From positions 69,460,984 through 69,524,983 of the forward strand of contig OY740769.1 of NCBI GenBank assembly GCA_963513935.1: a stretch of DNA of 64,000 nucleotides, read 5' to 3'. This document shows, in pieces, positions 13,905 to 29,675 of this stretch. Numbering within the stretch: position 1 is the stretch's first letter; each line of letters starts with the position of its first letter. A program made the translations under genes and the position numbers. Under the pieces are notes generated by a model that ran no database searches, was not told the origin of the DNA, and saw nothing but the letters and a program-made list of their open reading frames with translations. The DNA comes from Aphrophora alni. Its lineage: Eukaryota > Arthropoda > Insecta > Hemiptera > Aphrophoridae.

Positions 13905-16900
13905 CATTACCGAGGTTATATTTCTGCTTTATTATAAAGTTATCTTTAAGTTCAAATCAAATTAAGCCATAATTTACCAGTTTTATTATTTTTTTCAATT
14001 TCCTTAAAGTCTTTCTTTATTCCATTATGTAACGAAGACGACGCTTGATAAATCTAACTATAGAAACGGGACCCAAATCTATTTACTTATCGATTCAAGG
14101 CGTTAAGTCTGAAAAATAATTACAGCAATATACAAAAGAGATTTTACAACTTACGTTAATGCCAGTAATTAACAACTAACTTATCTTTCATGACTAAACT
14201 CTCTTCATATTTAACAAAACATCATTAGTTTAAATAATTTAAACTTGAAAAAGTTATAAAAATCTCTTATAACAATTGATTGATCTCTTATAACAATTAT
14301 AACAATCGACAATTATACAACAAAAATTATGAGAATTAATACTGCTATCGAAATAAACATAAACCTATATATAATATTATTTAATATTCCCAAGGTTCTG
14401 CGTATAATGTATTTGTAAATGTTTCATTAAATATAGCTGTCTTTTTCATGAATAACGAAGTTTGAATGATTTTTTTATACTTCCTCAATTAAAATACAAC
14501 ATTATAAAGAAACAAAAAAAGGGGGAAAATTAAATTGTTAAGCGATTATTAAATAAATTAAAATTTAGTGGAATGTATTTTTTTTAATGAACATAAACTT
14601 GGCCACTATTGTGATTGGATAGAACCATTTCGATAGCTGTTACCGTTACAATCTAATTTAAAGATATTTACCCCAGTTTGTTTTGGAATTGTTAAACGCT
14701 TTCTGTTGTTTTTTGAAAGCTGGAAGTCAGATACTAACACCTGCATATTATTAATTTTTGGCAAACCATATATTGTGAATTACGCGACATCTCTTTTGAG
14801 ATTTTGGTAGTTTTTCATATATAAGTTTTTATTGATTTAACAACTTTATACAAACTTTCATTGCTAAACGAAATTAAATTAAAATCTTATTTTCAAATTG
14901 ATGATAAAATATACCTTGACTTGAAGAACTACTTCAATTATATATATTGTCTGTAAAATATATCTTAGCATCCATAGAGGTAATTCTATGTAATATTATT
15001 GTTGCTTACTACCCTATGCAAACATTATTTCATAGAAGTAGAAATCAGCAATTAATTTTCAATTACCAAGAGTAGGCTTTATCTTAATATTGTTATCTTA
15101 ACACACACAAAGAATCCTACGAAGCTTTTCAGACTTTCATGAGTTATTAATTATACGTCTTTAAGGAAAGAATTCATCAATAAGTGTTTTAAGGTATTTT
15201 TTAAAGGATCAGTATGTTTACCTCTATATATATTTAAGAGAAATGGAGAGGGCGCATAGACGTTCAATATAAAGTGATAGCGTAAATAAAACGCCGAGTC
15301 AGCTGAGGGTACAAGAATGTTCCTGATAATGACTTGTTCTCATTATTGACACGAGGCATAAAAGAAGACTGAACCTAAGAATTAAAAGTTAGACAATGTC
15401 TAACTTAACTTCTGCACATTTTGTGTTTTTAAAAAATTATTTACCTGATCATTTAAAGAAAAGAAAATAATTGTTCTACATAACAATAATTATTGACTAC
15501 ATAAGTAATCACCCAATAACAACACAGAAAAACCAAATTAAAAAAAAAATAAATTGATAATACTAAATCGTAGAACATCCTTTATAGTTTATTGTTATTT
15601 TCAACTTTAAAAAAATGACATATGCTGTTCGTAAAAGATAGAAATTGGTTTTGCTTTTGACAATTGTTTTATGATTTTTGTCGTTTATCATGTTAGGTGC
15701 ATGGAGTTTATCCAGGTGATCCTCTTATTATTAGGTGACAATTATAGCAGTAAGTATATTAATACTGAACCTTCGTTAGGGTGACGGTACCATAATATAA
15801 TATTGCTAAAAATATGTATAACGAAATATTTTTCAATGAAGTTTTTTAAGCCTATTTAACACTTCAAATGAATCAACTATTTAGTTATTTTAATCAGCAA
15901 GTTCATAATTTGGCTGTTTGGCTGAATATTTATGTATGGATTTGTTTAATTTTGAAGATATTGTTGTAGATGTTAATTTAAAACATATTGGGAAATTATT
16001 GGTTGATATGTTTTACTTGTAATTTTTATTTTCTTAAATAATAGTCAAAGTACAGGTATAATTTTGATAGTTTATTGTTACACTTACCTATATTATTGTT
16101 ATTATTATATTTTATTTCTATATTTATATAACATAAAGTATTAGGGATATATATGTTTAGTTAAATATTTATCGAAGTTTTTCACATCACAAAGAGGTCA
16201 GTATTAACTGTGTAATAGGTGAACAAATATACCCACCTCCATTATATTCCTTGAGTAGGAGCTTAACATTAGTAATATGTTGATAATGAAAGTTATTGTT
16301 TGATCGAAATATTAACTGGACAGTTACTGAAAAATTGCATCGAGGTGAATATAACCTTCTTTTCACCATTTACACTATACATTTCCACTTTGAGAAGATA
16401 TGATATATGAAAATAGAACCCTTAACCACGAATCGAAAAAAGAATTAGAGTGGGTCAGGGAGAGACGTTTGTGGAAATATGAAAGAAAATGCTTTAACTC
16501 AAGACTAGAGGAAGACTGGTGTAAAATCAAATAGACGGCTGGTGATAGCTCTTACCCATACTCACGATTAATGAGCCCTGAAAGGATCCATTTACCTAAT
16601 AATGGGCTTTCCTAATAACAATGGAGGTTTTAACTCCCCATTTTTAGATGTTTATTTTAGATAATAAAACTTGCTGTAGTTTGATGTAAATTATGATGCT
16701 GCATAAATTGTGTCTTCAAGTTTTTGTTTAGAACAACAGGTAAAAATATTTCAAAATACTAATTTTAAATTGAATTTAGGGATTTAAATTTATTTTGTGA
16801 AATTATCGTCTTCTCTATATTAGCTCCCCACACATCACGCGACCTTAAGGAAGTTTTTGACATATATCAGGGTTTAGTTTAGACACATTTTGCGGAACAT

Positions 16901-16917
16901 ATTTATTTATTTATTTA

Positions 16918-16920
16918 TAT

Positions 16921-16980
<60 letters not shown>
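16918..16980. repeat. (AT)n microsatellite
   Basis: An AT run of ~60 bp with one early phase break (TATTAT). Confidence 0.95.
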
Positions 16981-16985
<5 letters not shown>

Positions 16986-19509
16986 TCCAATATTATTTGA
17001 ATTAATAAAGCAGAACAATCCAAAACGTACCACAGACAGTCTATTTGATGAATAAGATTTTTTTTAAATCAAGAGCTCTCTCTTTATTTGGTTAAATGGT
17101 GTTTCAAATTTCTTATAAACTTATATATATTTCTTTAAAAATATACTGTTTATATTCTTTTAACAAAAATATTAAAGTAGGTAAAACAAAAACTGCAGAA
17201 ACATGTTTTTGTTGATCGGTGAATCTTACCTCTTTTTATTATTAAGAAAATGTTCTTTTCAACAATGTTCTTTGGAAAGTTGTATGTGTATGTTATATTA
17301 ATTATTAATTACATGTATATGAATTGGTATCATACATATTTATTTAATTTGTTCCTAATTTTGTTTCTTTTTGCGATAAATTTTGGAAACTAGCAGAATG
17401 GAATCATACTATTTACTTGACCCAATATGAAATGATTTGATTAGGGTGACACATATATTCTATAAAATTAAATGAACGATAAAAGACAAACATAATCGTA
17501 CACAGATTTTAAAATTTTTACTCTTATTGCAATTGTTTATAAATGTGTAAATCTGATAGTAGGTAATTATTCCAATTAAAGAAACAATTTCTTTTATTTA
17601 ATTTGAATTTCAATAAGGCAATGAATCATGAATAAATTTTAATCTTGTTGTGGTTATTGGTAAAAAATAAACACCTCCAACAACACTAAGAACTTTCAGA
17701 AATATTTGGTTGTTTTAAAAATGAAAAAAAAAAATTAAATTATTTGTATAAAAATACGTCCCACTCTACCTCTCAAAATATACTGTAAAACGTAATATCT
17801 TTTCCGTCACTGAATAGACACTAGTTAGATTAATTATTTTTTCGATTGTTAAGAGTAATAACTTTATTAAATGTGTTCCTTTTAAAATTTACACAATATT
17901 TATTTATATTTCCTGTAAGTATATAATCTGTTTTATAACTCAAGGCATGTAATCTATAAATAAAAAAGGAACTGTTTTCAAAATATATTGTCACAAATAC
18001 ATCTTTTGATACTGTGCAATTGCATTCCTTACTCGAGAAAAATCATTAGCCATTTTGGTTGACGGCTTCTGTCGTACAATATGACTTTATCTACTTTTAA
18101 AATTAAGTATTTACAATGTGCCTGGCTTTGGTGCTCTGTAAAATATTATAGTAATGAACATCAACATTTCACTCAGAGCCTGTAATGCTTTTACTTGGAG
18201 TTAAATTTCTTGTAACACAGGGAAGCTTGTAATGTAAGACGTAATAATAAGAGAGATTTCGACCCCTTAGATATCAAAATAACATAAAAATGGCGTGACA
18301 AAAAAAAGTTATGGAAAGTTCAATAATTTTTTTTTAATTTATAGTTCTAATAGGTAGTTCAGAATAAATAACAATTACAAATAAGCTTCTGCTATAATCC
18401 TTTCTTCTTTAATTGTAAAACTAATTTAACACTTTGAAATAGAAGGTTTAATTCTGATGTAGCCTTTATCAAATATCTGTGCAATCAATAGATAATGGTA
18501 GCAAGCGATAGTGTTATTTGCATTAATTATAATGCAAAACATTAACTTCAGTATACTAGACAAGTTTTTTTTTTTTTTTTTTTAAGTGTATGATGCGTAA
18601 TATTTATGATATTTTGAGTGTTAATGTGTTTATACATTTCGTAAACGTCACCACTATTTTGTCCTTTCTATTAGTACTAACTTATCACAGACCCTAAATT
18701 CAATCATGCATCTGTTTTACCTACAAATACATTTACAAAGATATATCTGGCTTTTCGGGTTGTTAGTTGAGCTAAGTTAATACTAGTGGAATCACTCATA
18801 CGGGAAATTACTTTCCATCTGTGGTGAAGCCTACATGGCGTGTGTAAGGTAATCTATCATTCTGGTTTAATTGTTTAATGATGTTCACTATCCGATCTCT
18901 AATGTCAATTACAATAATTATTTACCTAGTTTACAAACACTAGTCGGTCACATGACGTGCTCATATTATAAAATGTGTATTACTTTGTTGTTTACGACCT
19001 CACTTTTTGTATTAGTCCTGCTTTGTTAACAAACCATGTTGATCATTAAATTGATCAAAAAGAGCTATTATGTTGATTAAATTTAAAATTAAGACACATC
19101 CAAAACCATTCTAAAATCTAATTAATAAAATGACATCGCTATTTATGAAAATTTAAAGATAAATTTGTGCATAAAAGATACGTTTTTATGTATTCATGTT
19201 GTTCTCTAATTAAGTTCAATGTAAAAAAATCAGACAGTTTGTCATCATCGCTTAATAAGTGCTTTGTGAATAATATGTTATTACCTAGGGCTTTGGTATT
19301 TTATATATATATTTAGGACTGGTGATAAAAATGTAACCAAATACTAAAATTTGTTTATGTAGACAAAGAAAAAATTCTTTCGCTGATTTAAAGAATGGCT
19401 TATGCAATAATAATACAATACTAGACGGAATGTCCAAGTTTCCAATGACCTAAATAGGTCCTAATTTGAAGTTTGTATGGATATAGGTCTGGACTTATTT
19501 GATTTATTC

Positions 19510-19612
19510 AAACACACACACACACGCGCAAGTACGGACGTACATGCACAAGCACACAAACGCGCGCGCGCGCACAAACACACAAACACAGACACACACA
19601 AATACACACACC
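19510..19612. repeat. Compound AC/GC alternating purine-pyrimidine tract
   Basis: Degenerate (AC)n flanks a central (CG)6-7 block at 19561-19572. Most of the ~100 bp alternates purine and pyrimidine, a composition prone to Z-DNA, and it is a GC island in very AT-rich surroundings. Confidence 0.85.
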
Positions 19613-22600
19613 ATATTGTTAAGTAGTGCACTTATTCTAATAAATAAATAAAGTATCCTATCGTTTATAATTTAAATAAGAAAATATACCAATATATTAT
19701 ACTAAATAATAGTAAAATATACGTAATTTATTTCTCGTAGCATATAAAATTATTAATTTTATTGTAAAGTCATAAATATGTTTAAATTAATATAGAATGT
19801 TCCAATCATTTATTCTATTGAAAGCTGTTTAGGTGTTACTATTATAAAAACATTTGCTGAATAACTGTTTTATAGATTGAAATTGTTAGTTATTTTATGT
19901 ATTGTTCATTTGATAAACAATTATAAGTTTCAAACGAAGTACAAGTAATAACATCCTAATCTGTTTATTAGCGGGTTGTAAATACTGAATATTACCTTTT
20001 CGATTACTTATTTTCATAATTCTAGACGAAATATAAACAATTATGAGCGCCGTTATCTTATAAATCATTAAATAAATGCTTCTTCATCTCAGGGTAAATT
20101 GACAGAAGTATGAAAAACAGTCGGAGAACTTTATTTAAGTCACATTAATTATTAAAATTTAATGAAAAATATTTATGCCAATAATTAACTTTAGTTCAGA
20201 GAGTGAAATTAAAGCATGTAGCCCTAACAAGAACTAAGTAAATCGATACACAATGTGAAAGGTTATTTTATAGATGAAAGGATAGTGTTACATCACTAAG
20301 GTTTGACAAATTAACCTAAACCAAACACATTAAGAGTTATGCAAATATTGTGTGCGATACCAAATTTCCATGTACGGTGTACCGCGTTGATTACAATAAA
20401 GATATTCTGATGAAACATCATTTTCTATATATTAAATAATTATTTATTGTTCAGTATAACCTTCCCATGTTATATAATACATAGGTGTTTTGGTGTTACA
20501 TGTTATAACCTTCGAAAACTTCATTGAAAAAATGCTCAGATAAATGACGCTTATTTAAAAATCGTTATTTATTTATTTATTTATTCCAGTGTCTGTCTTT
20601 CTACAACTCTGTAGGCTGCATATAACTTGATTTTCAATACGCCTATATCCGTATTCCTATAAACTGTGTATAGCGAATCGAATGATAAGACGTTTCTTTC
20701 GATATTATAATTAAAGTTATAAAAATCTGTTGATTTTGACAAATATATGACGTTAATATTACGTTTTTAAATTAAATTAGTCCATTCTTTTTAACTAGAG
20801 CCTAATTAATATACTCCATAATATGGTAATTTATGAAATAATTTGAACATATAGTGATCTGGAATCTTGGATTCACAGATCTATTGTATTTGTACACAAT
20901 GTGGACAATTTTCGTGGAGGAAAATAGTGTTTAATAAAAAATAAATTATATAAAACGTAACGTAAACTTTAACAATGCTTATCATTAGATTTATTATTGC
21001 CAAGATATTCTTATTCATGTTATTATTATTTTTAAATCTATTTTCAATGTATGCCCTCAGAAAACCTGAATAGTGGCGTTATTTCAAGACAACGTGTACT
21101 GAAAAGCTCTCTTTAGAATTTCCTGTTGTTTGGAGTCTACCTGATAAACATTGTGTTATTAACACAGAACACAATAAGCTCACAACAAAAGGAACGTCAG
21201 TTATTAACAAATTTGTATAACAAAGTCAGAATTGTTGTCTTATATTAGATAATTATAGGTTAAGTCCCTTCAATAAATATCTCTATGCAACAAACTCTTT
21301 GATAACACTCTAGAATAAATTCCATGCAAGAAAATTGTGATAATAGTGGTTAATCGTCAATTTACTATTGTTTGTCTAAATACCTGATCTGAATAAAGGT
21401 GCAAAGGTACTGGTGATAAAAAGAACCATTTTGTGTTAATAAGTCAAACAGAGACTATACAATTGCAATCAAATCTCGAAGTAGTTAAAACCCTCAAACC
21501 GCCAATTGACACATAAACTGAGTCTATGACTGACGCATGGTTTAGATTATCGTCTAAAAATACATTTTATCCAATTCAACATTTTGCCCACTTAGAATCG
21601 CCCTATTGCAATAAATGAAATACCGTTGGAATGCTAATGTTCTATAATTATGCAAATCATAGATGCATAATCATGTAACAACAAAAAATACGATATAACG
21701 TTATAAATATTATTTAAAAAATTCATAAATTTAGCATTTATTGATGCGTACGGGGGAAAATATAACCGCGTAGTTGTAAACAGATATTACGTCATTCGTC
21801 CTCAAATCCATATTTTTTCACAAATCCATATTTCTGTCCAACAAATCTACCATAACACTGTTCTATAGACCACATTTTTTTCTTTCCATCAATGCTTTCC
21901 AAATCTTTATATCTGTTATAATTTTAATATATAAAATAAAAACGAAACCAAGATGTTTAAAACGTTTTTACACGATAAAAATCACATTTTTTAAATTCAA
22001 CTTTTACCTAATAAATATTATTTTATGGAAATTTATAAAATATCATTGTAAAGGTAATATGTCAATCTTTCATAATCATGTATACCAAAATCCTACTCAC
22101 GAAAAGTAAAAATTCAAGAATTCAATAAACTGAATTATTATTATACGAGAGCGTTCCACCTGACCAACATTTGTAAAAAACATTTGTACTCAAGTGTCAT
22201 ATAATTACTTGTGTTTATCGATACAATTTTCAACGCATTTGTAAAATATATCATTTTCTTGCACAAAATTTTATATCAATATTCGCCATTGTCTCAACGG
22301 ATTTCAATCAATTATTTTCATGGATTACAATTGTGCCCATACGCCCCACCACACTCCTTTTTAGGAGGGAAACGTCACTTATATAATTAAAAAAAAAAAC
22401 AACAGAAATAATCATAAAAGAAGAGAAGGAGTGTTAAAGGAAAACCCAATGACTGAGTATGACATGGAGGTTGAGAACCAATGAAAATCGATGTTGTTAA
22501 TGCACTGTTTGTTTTACTTATACAAAAAAATTAGACAACAGATGCTTAATATCACATAATTAAAAAGAATTTATCAGTCATGCCTGTACATAAAACAAAA

Positions 22601-23846
22601 CTGAAATGATAGTTATTATACAAAACAGATAAGTACATAATACATACATTTTACTAAAGCATAATAATGAAAAAAACTGGCTACTGGTCCATTTATCAGA
22701 AGTATACCAAGGAAATAGCAAAACAAAGAGATATCAGATCTTATTATTATTTTTTTTTAATTTTAAATTAAGGTTCCTAAAATCACGCTGATTAACCAGT
22801 TGAAACTAAAGGAAATCTCAAAATCCAAAATCAAAACAAATTAAATCATATCTGCCTTTTATCTACTTCAAATTAAAAAATAAATAAATAAATAAATTTA
22901 AAAAAATAATAAACTTTAACCAGTTTCACATTTACCAGATAAAGTAAAACAACATAAAACAATCCCAAAGCCCCCCCCCAAACTCTAAATTAAACGTTTT
23001 AATCTCTAAATCTGATATACAAGAGAAACAAAACCTCTTTATATTACTGATGTGGCAACTATTTCGCTCTAGTGATGGTTTGTTAAGATGGTGGATAAAT
23101 TCCCTAAAAGCATGATAATGTGTTCATCTTTAGATGGAAATTCTGGAATTATGTGCACAGATATTAACCAAATTTTGTAAGAATTTATTGTAAATATAAA
23201 TCTGTGGTTAAGTTCGTCAGTAGGAAAAAATCAGGAAATTATAAAAACGACTCTTTGGAAAGTGCAATCGACAGACATCTCCTTACATTAGTCCCAAAAT
23301 GTAAAATAAAATAATACTTGGAAGTATTTAGTTACCACTCTCCTTAGTGAACTTTAACTGGAACATTAAATAACTCAAAATTATTATGGAGGAATTACTC
23401 TTTGATTTTTGATGTTGAAGCATGATGGTCCTTAGCTCATTGAAATTGAGGCTGTATTTGTTTAAAGAAAATTAATTGCGATTGCGATGGAAGCTCGAAG
23501 CCCGAAATTTGAGTGAATATTCGGAATTCTTAACCTTAAGATAGAAAATGAGTGTTAAGCATGCTTTCTACTTAGCAGTTCTTGTAATAAATAACTACAT
23601 AATTACAAACAGGTATCAAATGATACTAATTTACAATATCTTGACATCACACAACTGAATCCATCCTTAATAATTTCAAAAATTTAGAGCCTTATATAAA
23701 GGCAAACTCTATAATTGTAAAGAAACCACAACGTTTGATTTATTATAAAAATAAGTATGCTAAAAAACATTTATTTGCAATGAATAAATAAATAAATCGT
23801 AATATACATGAAACTATAATGTACCTTATTATAATTTTGGAGTTTT

Positions 23847-24004
23847 AATTTAAAAAACAAATTCATTATTATTTTTATATCATATTAAAGTTTAAGTTTA
23901 ACAATTAAATAATTAAATTTAATATAATTTAAAAAACAAATTCATTATTATTTTTATCCCATATTAAAGTTTAAGTTTAACAATTAAACAAATAAATTTA
24001 ACAA
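23847..24004. repeat. 79-bp tandem repeat, two units
   Basis: The block beginning AATTTAAAAAACAAATTC at 23847 recurs at 23926 with only a few differences, giving a 79-bp period. It is non-coding. Confidence 0.85.
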
Positions 24005-26893
24005 TATAGGTTTAAAAACTTTGACAAATATCTAGACTATTCGTTACATTTACATTATGTATTGGTATTCCAAATTTTTATTACTAGCCTTTTAACATCA
24101 CAACAAAACACATGGCATATTACTTTAATTGGTAAAGCATAAAACAATTTCGAGTTTCAATAACTTACAAATTGTAACATGTCTCATATAATGACTGTTT
24201 TAAATTGTCTTTTATCTTTAAAATAAAATTAAAAGCAATTGATTAACATTAATATCATGTTTTTATATCTTAAATGAATGAACAAATTAAAATTTATTAC
24301 GGTGTTTCCAATTCAGAGGATTTTCTCAGTTATAAGTAAATAAATTTATGTACAAATTAAATCAACCTAAAGAAAATGTAAATTATCTATTATTTAAACT
24401 GAATTGACCATGTCAAGAATATAATTGAGTTTATTTGTTAAAATATAAAAACAATCGAGCTTATCAAGATATCATAATTAATTTTCGATTTTTGAAACTT
24501 TATTGCTTAATCAAAACCATGTTATAAAACCACTCGGTTATCGCAAAACTTGTATTAAGTTCTAGCAGTTTTCCTTAACATGTCCAACATAAAACATTAC
24601 CATCGGATTTATAGACAAGATGGTAAATAAATTATTATTACGTCTACATTATTATTTGTTGAAGAAAAGAAAGGTTTCAGTGATACATTAATCGGCGGAA
24701 CATAACATTAGTAAAATTATAAATTTCCGAAAGGGTGTATCTGTTCTAATGGTATCCTGTTGCAATCAAATAAATCTAATTCATAACAGAGTGCCCTAGT
24801 GCTAACATAAGCCATTGCTTCTAATAGCATTGCTTAGTGAATATTTAGTTGATCAGGTTATGTTACGTTTAATTTAAAATTATTTGCAGTATTTTTTTTT
24901 TTATTATGCTATTTTTTAATTGTAATATTTATAATCGTAGAATTAATAAATAACACGTAACTACTCCTGTATAAAGAAGAACATTCTTTTAAATGTTCAC
25001 AAAAAAGAAAAAGAAAATGTTATATGTGCCGAAGGAAAAGTTGCGCAATTAGTTCAGAGCAATCAATTACTTCAACTGTAGTTTCCACCAATTGCAGCGG
25101 TTGTCAACAAGACTGTTCTTCATGGTTTAATGTAGAAGAAAATTTAATCTTTGACACACTTTGTGAAGTGAACTTTAAGGAAAAACAATACTTTAAATTC
25201 AAAATCTTATATACATTTTAAAACAACAAATCTGTAAACAATAATATAATACAAAATGTGTTACAAGTAAAATATCACATTCTCAATATATATAATGATT
25301 TATTAGTTTCATGGTTGATTACGTCTAAATGTCACCTGCTAAAAAATTGTAATATTTATATATTTACTAAGCTTGCCGTAATAAGTAAAGTTGTTCTAAA
25401 ATAAGTTATTGTAATTCATTAGAGGATAGAAGCTATGAAAAAAAAATGATAAAGTTCAAATAACTAGATACACAGTAAACATAGATGTTTAGTGTCCTAA
25501 TGCTGTTTTCGTTACATACTAAAATGGGAACGATATATTTAAAATGTAAGAATTATAGTAAAGGCTTTGAAAATTAAATCATAACTGGAAATATATAGCT
25601 TCATTAATTTTTAAAGAAAAGGTTGAACTGAAGTTAAACTTGGCATTGAAATAACTTATATTATTATGTTTGCTGTAGGAATGCATGTTCTATCATTCCC
25701 TATAATTCAAACAGAAAATTGACCAAATTAAAATAAACACATAATTAAACTTTTTCTGAATTAATAAGTTACATAGTGTGTGAATTATTTAAAATAAAAA
25801 TACTAAACATAAAATAAGCTACAAGTTGTCTTCGTCCTATAAAAAAAAATGTAGTTAAATTTGGTTTATTATTTATTTTGCCAGGTATTTATTCATAATA
25901 GAAATGACAGTATTTAATGATTTGACGAAGCCCTGCAAAGATAAAGCAGAAGAGTTCTAATGAAGACAAATGTAACGCAATATATTACACATCTGGTAGA
26001 TTTACGATGGATAAAGCAGCAGACTTTATCTACATAATGAAATCCTAAGTAAAGTAAAAGTGCTTTTTTAATGTGTCGAGACACTTCTGAGAAAGAGGAA
26101 GGTGTGAACAGAATAGGTGAATTCAACTCATTACTCAGGGATGTGGTCAATTTGTCACGTCTACTATTTATAATGTAACCGGAAAGTTAGCTATAAGCAA
26201 TGAAGTTACTTGACGAGTTGGTAGAACTACTTTAGTAAAAGGAGATTTTTAATTTTTAATTTTATTTATCAACATTACTACTCTTGTTATACATTAGTAA
26301 GATATTACAACATACCATCGCCAATAGTCAGTTGTGGTATGGTTTAAAAAACGACGACTGTTTCGGGTATTAGGATATCATCATTTTTATTATTTTAGAA
26401 ACTTCTCCGTTGTGATGGAACACTCAATAAACACTTTTACAAACATTTCAGTAAGAAGAGAATATATAGTTTATTTTACATACTTTACAATGATTAAGGT
26501 TTTACTTAAAACGGAATCTATTTGTTTTAAGATTTCATTATTAATAATTGAGAAAAGGGTAAAGTTATAACATATGATAATTTTGAAAGTTAAAAAAAAT
26601 GATAGCTTCTATACTGATCATAGTAAAGTATTTAGTAATTCATTTAGAATGTGCTGTAAAATATTATCATTTATTACTTCTAGCTTGTTCAGTATTATTG
26701 AAAATTTCAGGTTAGTCGTTTATTTAAAACAGTTGTACAGTAATAGTAATTGTATATGAAATTGAATTAAATGAATTTGTGTTGAAATAGTTTATATTAA
26801 AGAAACAACAAAAAACAGACAAATAAGGATAATACATTATTTTTCAGGAAGATTTTGAAACCGATAATTATTTACCAATCAAAATATTGCACG

Positions 26894-26896
<3 letters not shown>

Positions 26897-26954
<58 letters not shown>
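26897..26954. repeat. (AT)n microsatellite
   Basis: About 29 AT units. Confidence 0.95.
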
Positions 26955-26956
<2 letters not shown>

Positions 26957-28867
26957 CTTTCCTTTCCCTTTGCTGATATAATTACTTTTAATGAAATGTT
27001 GTTAGTTTACAGAAAATTAGCCCTAAAAATCGTAGTTTAAAACCGACACCAAAGAGATTACTAACAATTTATTTATCTGAAAATTCCTGTTATCTTAGTA
27101 AATAAGAACTTAAAACTGTCGATGTTCAACTTCAAACACATTTAAATATCGAATTTTATATACAATTAAGTAAAACCGGAAACGGGTGTTTCATAGAGGG
27201 AAACTATAACTGAAAATAAAAACAAAACAAAAAATTATAGCAGTATAAAACAAATTAGCTATTCTTTTATAAAAAGCAGAAATAATTCTCTACCAATATT
27301 AGTCTTGCCTACGAAACGTATAAGTTACGGATATCATAAAGATATTAAATTTTTTGTCCCAAATAATAAACAGTTAAACAGATGGAGTAACAGAACTGAT
27401 AACAGAAGAGCCACTTTACCGAGATTTTTATCAAACTTCACAACTGTTACAAAGGCTTACTCAACAAAAGTAACAACTTAACATTTAAAGATACGATATT
27501 TCTTTGAACGCATAATACATCATGTTCTACATCAGTTTATTAACAACTGTAATTTATGAGGTAATGTTTGTAAATTAAATAATAGCTGCTATCTTATTTA
27601 CAATATAGTATAGTACATATACTATATATCAATATAGTATATATAGTTATTATATTTATATAATAGTTGTTTTTAATGGTACGAGTAAAAACTGGTTGAA
27701 GTATTTTTTAAATTTTAAAAACAAATTAAAATAAGTAACGCAAGAGGTGATACACTAGCTAAATGTCTAATGAAAACGATGACACCCTTATATGAAAACA
27801 GTTCATTCTTTGCAACCAACAATAAAATGAATATTTTCAACGACCTTATGGTTTATAGTAAGATATATTTATGGAATCTATAAAAAATTTATTACGCAAT
27901 AAAATAATTGTGTAAATTTAAAAATAGCAGCAGATTTTTCAAATTTAAAACAAATAATAATAATTTTTCAATAATAACTAATAATTAATTGTAGAACACA
28001 ATTTATTTGAGATTTCGTTATTAATAGGTCAAATAATTAGAGAATGATTTAAAAATATTACCGTAGAAGTCATAGTAGATATACCTTTGTATTCGGTGGC
28101 CTTAAAAAAATGAAAATAACATTTGTAAAAATCGTGGGTTTCCGCCTGTTGATAGTTTTATTAAAGCCCTAATATTCATCTCATATTGGTCAACATATTA
28201 CACAACTACGAGCTGTCAAAAAAAAAAACTGAGGCTTGTAATTATTGATAAAGTATTAACCAACCCAAATTATTTTATAAACAGCTTCTACAAGACTTTT
28301 CAAGAAACTGGTACTAGTTTCATAAACAATGTAACGGGTATTAAGGCCTACTCAGCTTTTACGTGCAACTGAAAATGAAGAAACTTCATTTCTTGTTTGT
28401 ACTCTATTAACCGATAGCCCTTAATTATGTATCTGGGTCATATTAGGTGTTTATATTCTGAGCTCAAGTTTGATTCTGTTTGATTGATGTACCACTCTTT
28501 TCAATGCTGAAGGTTTTGCTTTAATAACTGCATTTTGAAAATTTTGAAGCAACACTTCATTAAAAACCTGACTTACATATTTACAGATTTATATTTCTCC
28601 AACTATTGAATCATTGACTTTTAAAAATAGTCAAATGAAAACTAAATGCTTAAAACATCTTATAAAAACTTGTCTAAAAATACTACGTGACGTTGTAATA
28701 CAGGATATGAAAAAGCTTGCTAAAAATTATTAAATTGTGTAACTATTATTTGAAGTGATCAAAGATGTTTGAAGGTCAATCTCCTGCTTTACCTCTTAGA
28801 TAAAGTAATTGTTAGTGGGTTATCAAAACTAGTTGACATGTCAAATTTCTCTGAGTTTTGTGTATTA

Positions 28868-28871
<4 letters not shown>

Positions 28872-28938
<67 letters not shown>
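28872..28938. repeat. (AT)n microsatellite
   Basis: About 33 AT/TA units. It generates an artefactual Tyr-Ile repeat frame that I do not count as coding. Confidence 0.95.
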
Positions 28939-28940
<2 letters not shown>

Positions 28941-29675
28941 TGTTAATTTACAATAAGAAGAAGGACACATCTATTGAAAGAAATAATTTACATGGGTTAG
29001 TTGCAACAAAAGGCTGTATGCAATCTAAACCGTAAGGATTTTGATCCTTTTAAATATTTTTTCCAAAATATGTTATAACGGAAATATAAAAGTATTAAAG
29101 ATATGGTTAAAAATGTAGATTATGATAAAAAATACCAACTCTAGTACACGAAATCATATTTAATTATTATATTTATGTTAGGTTGTACTATTACTTGTAT
29201 ATGTTTGAATTAATAGTAGCAGTTTCAAATTTTAAGTATATAAATAAATGTCGAGAGTCTCTTCTATTCCATGATACATGTTATAATATATATATATTTA
29301 TAGGCAACTTTGTTATTCACATTTTTTTAATTTTTAACAACGTCAAGGCCGCCGAATGTACGAATACACTCAAGAGAATCCCAATTTCTTATAATTTCAC
29401 GTCAATGTAATAGCTCCATGAACAGTACAAAAAAACAACTTTCTTCCTTCTGAACAACATTACTCATGTTTAATTTAAATTATTGTACACAAAAAATTGT
29501 ATAACATTTCCACATTAAATTATCACAGTTCTCCTTGATACAGTTATCAAGATTCATTAATTTACGAACTCGGCCGTCTCAGCTTTCTATGTTATTAAAT
29601 TATAAATAAAGGATAAAATTGGAGATAAAATATTGTCTTAAATATTTCAGTTAAACTGATATGAATCAAGAAATG

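Larger units (their letters stand above)
9301..29675. other. Long gene-free AT-rich region
   Basis: Twenty kilobases without a supportable gene. Open frames are short (at most ~100 codons), low-complexity and lack domains. The region contains A25 and T-rich homopolymers (about 13880-13904 and 18566-18583), three long (AT)n tracts, a mixed AC/GC purine-pyrimidine tract at 19510-19612 and a two-unit 79-bp tandem repeat near 23.9 kb. No tRNA or rRNA was recognised. Confidence 0.55.

Noticed and set aside
28769..29035. 88-codon frame with a Tyr-Ile run
   Set aside because: Created by the (AT)n microsatellite.
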